Shown here piece after piece: positions 6,347 to 8,630 of a DNA stretch of 8,630 nt; the stretch's first letter is position 1; every line of letters begins with the position of its first letter. The DNA is from UBA2862 sp045637485 (lineage in GTDB: Bacteria > Bacillota > Clostridia > Christensenellales > Aristaeellaceae). The position numbers were made by a program, and so were the translations under genes. The notes under the pieces are model-generated. The model did not search any database, was not told the DNA's origin, and saw only the letters and a program-made list of their open reading frames with translations. Where the stretch lies: NCBI GenBank assembly GCA_045637485.1, contig JAZTZK010000036.1, positions 1 to 8,630 on the forward strand. The letters run 5' to 3'.

Positions 6347-6811
6347 TCATACCAAGCCCAGCGTCTTCTGGATGGCGCGCACATAGCGTCGCGCAACCCA
6401 GGAGACGCTGCCGTCGTCAAAGCGAACCTGTATGGTGCCGGACAGGCTAAAATCAAAGCTGGAGACCCTGTAGAGATTGATCAGCTCGCTGCGGCTTATG
6501 CGCAGGAAGCGTCCGCGATCCAATACGGCCTCCATCTCGGCCAGCGTCCCGCGCGCCACAAAGCCGCCCCGATCTGTCCATGCGATGAGCTTCCGGCTCT
6601 CCAGGTATACGCGAATGATCTCGCGCTGGCTCAGGAGCACCAACGTATCGCCGTCATATGCCGTCACTATGGGATAAGCGTTGTTCGTGGCGCTCTCGAT
6701 GGCGTGGACGATATTGTCGATTTCAGGCGTCATGCGCTCCGCGCGAATGATGATCTTCGGCTCGGCGCAGGACGGATCGATCTGTATGTCAATGTCAATG
6801 GCATTTCTCAT
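6347..6811 (-). CDS. LytTR-domain DNA-binding regulator without receiver domain
   Basis: Encodes 154 residues. The LytTR DNA-binding domain spans about 50-152: LLSQREIIRVYLESRKLIAW (59-78), GFVARGTLAEMEAVL (83-97), RFLRISRSELINLYRV (101-116), and the terminal block SVSWVARRYVRAIQKTLGL. The first 45 residues carry no phosphoreceiver domain, so this is a stand-alone LytTR protein and not an AgrA/LytR-type response regulator. The ATG at 6811 is preceded by AAAGGGA six bases upstream; the frame continues upstream to 6904, but that part would overlap the promoter. It is the first gene of a two-gene leftward operon with DUF3021. Its likely binding site is the tandem repeat at 6950-6981, upstream of both this gene and the divergent secreted-protein gene. 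Activation of the latter and autoregulation are inferences. Confidence 0.93.
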   Translation of the reverse strand: MRNAIDIDIQIDPSCAEPKIIIRAERMTPEIDNIVHAIESATNNAYPIVTAYDGDTLVLLSQREIIRVYLESRKLIAWTDRGGFVARGTLAEMEAVLDRGRFLRISRSELINLYRVSSFDFSLSGTIQVRFDDGSVSWVARRYVRAIQKTLGLV

Positions 6812-6859
6812 AAATAATCCCTTTTTCGGGTCGGAGATTGCGGGGCATTCCTTATGCCA

Positions 6860-6888
6860 GTTATAGCATATACGCTTCGCGGAAGCAA
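6860..6888 (-). promoter_or_regulatory. Candidate extended -10 promoter for LytTR-DUF3021
   Basis: Reading leftward, a -35-like TTGCTT (6883-6888, weak), a 17-bp spacer, and TATAAC (6860-6865) preceded by TGC, an extended -10, predict a start near 6853, about 42 bases before the ATG. The spacer contains a short inverted repeat, GCTTC/GAAGC (6874-6886). Confidence 0.55.
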
Positions 6889-6894
6889 TACTCT

Positions 6895-6917
6895 GCGATT
6901 CCACGAATCGCTTTTTT
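6895..6917 (+). terminator. Terminator-like hairpin in the divergent gap
   Basis: GCGATTC (6895-6901) and GAATCGC (6905-6911) form a perfect 7-bp stem with a CAC loop, followed by six T residues on the plus strand. No rightward gene precedes it. It may stop antisense transcription through the LytTR pair. If the upstream leftward promoter is used, it would be a 5'-end hairpin of that mRNA. Confidence 0.5.
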
Positions 6918-6918
6918 C

Positions 6919-6950
6919 ATTATAACTATTGTGAATGAATATGTATTCAA
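6919..6950 (-). promoter_or_regulatory. Possible second, activator-type leftward promoter
   Basis: Reading leftward, a perfect TATAAT (6919-6924) is paired with TTGAAT (6945-6950) over a 20-bp spacer, longer than optimal. AgrA-controlled promoters are known for long spacers. The -35 touches the LytTR repeat pair at 6950-6981, so this could be an autoregulated promoter. The call is tentative. Confidence 0.33.
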
Positions 6951-6981
6951 CCGTTTAGACCCCCATATCGACCGCTTAGAC
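6950..6981 (+). promoter_or_regulatory. Tandem LytTR-type binding site
   Basis: ACCGTTTAGAC (6950-6960) and ACCGCTTAGAC (6971-6981) are direct repeats with a 21-bp period. The first nine bases of copy one fit the published LytTR-family consensus (A/T)(A/C)(C/A)GTTN(A/G)(T/G) at all nine positions; copy two differs at one. The cores are 12 bp apart, as in AgrA/AlgR-type paired sites. The repeats sit between a LytTR gene and a divergent target candidate and point toward the latter. Confidence 0.7.
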
Positions 6982-6989
6982 AAAACACC

Positions 6990-7019
6990 TTGTTTTTCGT
7001 GGCGGGATTCCAATAAAAT
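6990..7019 (+). promoter_or_regulatory. Candidate promoter of the secreted-protein gene
   Basis: A weak -35 TTGTTT (6990-6995), 18-bp spacer and TAAAAT (7014-7019) predict a start near 7026 and a leader of about 60 bases. The -35 begins 8 bp after the LytTR repeat pair, a position suited to activation. Confidence 0.55.
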
Positions 7020-7085
7020 GATAAAAGGATGTTATATCCGAGAAAACGGTTTGAGAAGAACACACAATTGAAAGGAGCTAACCCC

Positions 7086-8390
7086 ATGAAGAAGCTGTTT
7101 GCCCTGATCCTGGCACTGTTGCTGATCCTGTCCTGCACCTCCGCCTTCGCGCGTACCGTAACCACCAAGCTGACCATTGATAGCGAGCAGGCCAAGTCCC
7201 TGATCTCCGGCTTCGGCGTACCCGAGGCGCAGCTGGCCACGATGGACCCCATATTCTCGCTTGTAAACGCGCTGGGTGTGCGCGTGACCACCGCCGAAGA
7301 CGGCGCTCAGGTCGACCTGGACCTGAACGGCGCGGACGCCCTGTCTCTGGGCTGGGCCTCGGACGACGCGGGCGTCAACATCGTCTCAACGCTGTTCCCG
7401 AATTATTACCTGACCCTCTCCAATGAGACCCTCACCCAGATGTTGACCCAGATAGCCCAGAACATGCCCGGCGCGAGCAACGAGGGCGGCGCGGGCGGCT
7501 TCGATATGGCCGCGATGCAGTCGGTTTTCGGCGGCTACTATCAGAAGTGGATGGAGGCCTGCATGGCGGCGGGCATTCCCGGCGAGCCTGTCGAGGTGAA
7601 ATACGAGTACGAGAACTACGTATTCGACACCATGGTGCCCGTGACCGTGGACATGGAAGCGATCACCGAAGCCACAACCGAGCTGCTGAACGAATTGCTG
7701 AACGATCCCGTCGCCATGAGCATGCTCCAGGGCATGGCGCAGGGCATTGCGCAAAGCAGCGGCGCGACGTTCGATCCGGAGACCTTCGAGGCGGACCTCA
7801 TAGCTGGCTTCGTGGAATGGATGGCCCACTTCCCGGATGAAGTGAACGCCGAGGTTTACACCAACGCAAACGACGAGAGCGGCATGTTCTACATGTATGC
7901 CGAATCCTACTACGAGGGTGAGGAAATACCGTTCTTTACCGCCTATATGCTCTACGAGAACGCGCAGAACATGGATATGGGCTATGTGATGAATATCACG
8001 GACGATGAGACCGGTGAATCCGTAATCATGACTGCGGGCTTTGCGATGAAGGACACCGACATGAAGATGTCCTTCGCCATGGACGGCATCTACTATGGCC
8101 TGAACATGAGCTTCAACGACGGCAACATGACCTTTGACGTGTTCTTCATGAACGATGAGGCCCCCCTGATGACCATCACCGTGGAGATCACCGAAGGCGG
8201 CGACCGCACCCTGCCCGTGGACAACGCAGGCAAGACCGTGTTGGCCGTGGAGGAAATCATGCAGAACGCCAACAGCGAAGCGGCCCAGGGCCTGTATGGC
8301 GATATCCAGGCCAACGGCCTTGGCGCGCTGCTGGGCGCCGTCATGCAGCAGGTGCCGGAGCTGGGCAGCCTGATGGGACAGGCGAGCTGA
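7086..8390 (+). CDS. Secreted acidic, methionine-rich protein, unknown family
   Basis: Encodes 434 residues. A classic signal peptide is present: MKK, a hydrophobic core LFALILALLLILS, and a probable signal peptidase I site after SAFA (residue 22). Cys17 gives a poor lipobox (ILSC), so a lipoprotein is a less likely alternative. The mature protein is rich in Asp and Glu and has about thirty methionines. A helical, Gly/Ala/Met-rich part (about 110-170) is followed by helices around 210-275. From about 285 to 395 come alternating Tyr/Phe/Met strands that look like a sheet of beta hairpins (for example MKMSFAMDGIYYGLNMSF). No catalytic motif, cell-wall anchor or binding domain is recognised. The ATG at 7086 has AAAGGAG eight bases upstream; the longer in-frame opening at 7029 lacks a signal peptide at its start. 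A LytTR-type site lies upstream. It could be an envelope sensor or binding protein; function is unknown. Confidence 0.9.
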   Translation: MKKLFALILALLLILSCTSAFARTVTTKLTIDSEQAKSLISGFGVPEAQLATMDPIFSLVNALGVRVTTAEDGAQVDLDLNGADALSLGWASDDAGVNIVSTLFPNYYLTLSNETLTQMLTQIAQNMPGASNEGGAGGFDMAAMQSVFGGYYQKWMEACMAAGIPGEPVEVKYEYENYVFDTMVPVTVDMEAITEATTELLNELLNDPVAMSMLQGMAQGIAQSSGATFDPETFEADLIAGFVEWMAHFPDEVNAEVYTNANDESGMFYMYAESYYEGEEIPFFTAYMLYENAQNMDMGYVMNITDDETGESVIMTAGFAMKDTDMKMSFAMDGIYYGLNMSFNDGNMTFDVFFMNDEAPLMTITVEITEGGDRTLPVDNAGKTVLAVEEIMQNANSEAAQGLYGDIQANGLGALLGAVMQQVPELGSLMGQAS

Positions 8391-8413
8391 AGAAAACGAG
8401 ATAATAAACCAGC

Positions 8414-8440
8414 GGAGGCGTCGGTTGTCCCGACGTCTCC
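8414..8440 (+). terminator. Hairpin between secreted-protein and small membrane-protein genes
   Basis: GGAGGCGTCGG (8414-8424) and CCGACGTCTCC (8430-8440) form an 11-bp stem with one G-U pair and a TTGTC loop, 23 bases after the stop codon. It is followed by TATACTAAGG and not a T-run, so termination is probably partial. It may act as an attenuator or an mRNA 3'-end stabiliser, leaving reduced transcription into the next gene. Confidence 0.5.
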
Positions 8441-8461
8441 TATACTAAGGGGGAGTTGTGA

Positions 8462-8626
8462 ATGAATCTCAAGACATGGAACACCATCATCCCAATCGTC
8501 TCCGTAGGCGTGATGATCGTCTGGGGAACCCTGGCAAAGAGCTATGAACACAGCTGGCTGGCGGTATTCGTCGGCGGCATACTGATGGCGATTATCAACG
8601 TCGTCGGCAGGAACAAGGATAAATAG
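8462..8626 (+). CDS. 54-residue two-helix membrane protein
   Basis: Encodes 54 residues. Two hydrophobic helices are visible at about 9-24 (IIPIVSVGVMIVWGTL) and 32-49 (WLAVFVGGILMAIINVVG), joined by a short polar loop AKSYEHS and ending in the basic GRNKDK. The ATG at 8462 has a very strong AAGGGGGAG six bases upstream, and the frame closes with TAG at 8626. No separate promoter is evident between it and the secreted-protein gene 71 bases upstream, so it is probably the second gene of that transcript, expressed past the intervening hairpin. The family is not recognised. A topology of two helices with the polar loop on one side is all that can be said. Confidence 0.78.
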   Translation: MNLKTWNTIIPIVSVGVMIVWGTLAKSYEHSWLAVFVGGILMAIINVVGRNKDK

Positions 8627-8630
8627 GGAA

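Noticed and set aside
6275..6817. 180-codon plus-strand frame opposite the LytTR gene
   Set aside because: The LytTR domain on the other strand is unmistakable; this frame has no start signal.

Overview
The window looks like chromosomal DNA from a GC-rich Firmicute, most likely an uncultured gut or rumen-type Clostridia lineage. The reasons are strong AAGGAGG-type ribosome binding sites, sigma-A-like promoters in AT-rich gaps between GC-rich genes, a YerC-PcrA gene pair, and a LytTR plus DUF3021 regulator pair. This placement is an inference. I see no rRNA, tRNA, CRISPR array, insertion sequence, phage gene or plasmid function.

Layout. (1) 30-2624 is a tightly packed three-gene leftward operon: a small multi-pass membrane protein of unknown function (2259-2624), an FGGY-family sugar kinase resembling xylulokinase (746-2254), and a protein with a sigma-factor-like cytoplasmic part and one C-terminal membrane helix (30-731). 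Its predicted promoter (2631-2659) places the transcription start on the A of the first ATG, so the mRNA may be leaderless. The -35 lies inside a perfect 12-bp palindrome. (2) 2728-3045 is a divergently transcribed XRE-type repressor-like gene, the natural candidate to bind that palindrome. (3) 3165-5770 is a rightward operon encoding the TrpR-like regulator YerC and the DNA helicase PcrA, with an ATGA stop/start overlap. It has a near-consensus promoter upstream and a strong terminator (5782-5820) immediately downstream. (4) 5887-6811 is a leftward pair: a stand-alone LytTR DNA-binding regulator followed by a four-helix DUF3021 membrane protein. (5) 7086-8390 is a rightward gene for a secreted, methionine-rich, acidic protein of unknown family, followed at 8462-8626 by a 54-residue two-helix membrane protein.

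How the parts may work together. The most notable non-coding signal lies between the LytTR gene and the secreted-protein gene. Two direct repeats with a 21-bp period (6950-6960 and 6971-6981) fit the known LytTR-family site. They point toward the secreted-protein gene and end 8 bp before its candidate -35. I infer that LytTR/DUF3021 is a membrane-controlled switch for the divergent secreted protein, and perhaps for itself. A second self-contained control unit is proposed at 2625-2701, where the XRE gene faces the kinase operon across a palindrome and a 9-bp inverted repeat. The two unknown membrane or secreted proteins and the membrane-tethered sigma-like protein are the least understood gene products here.
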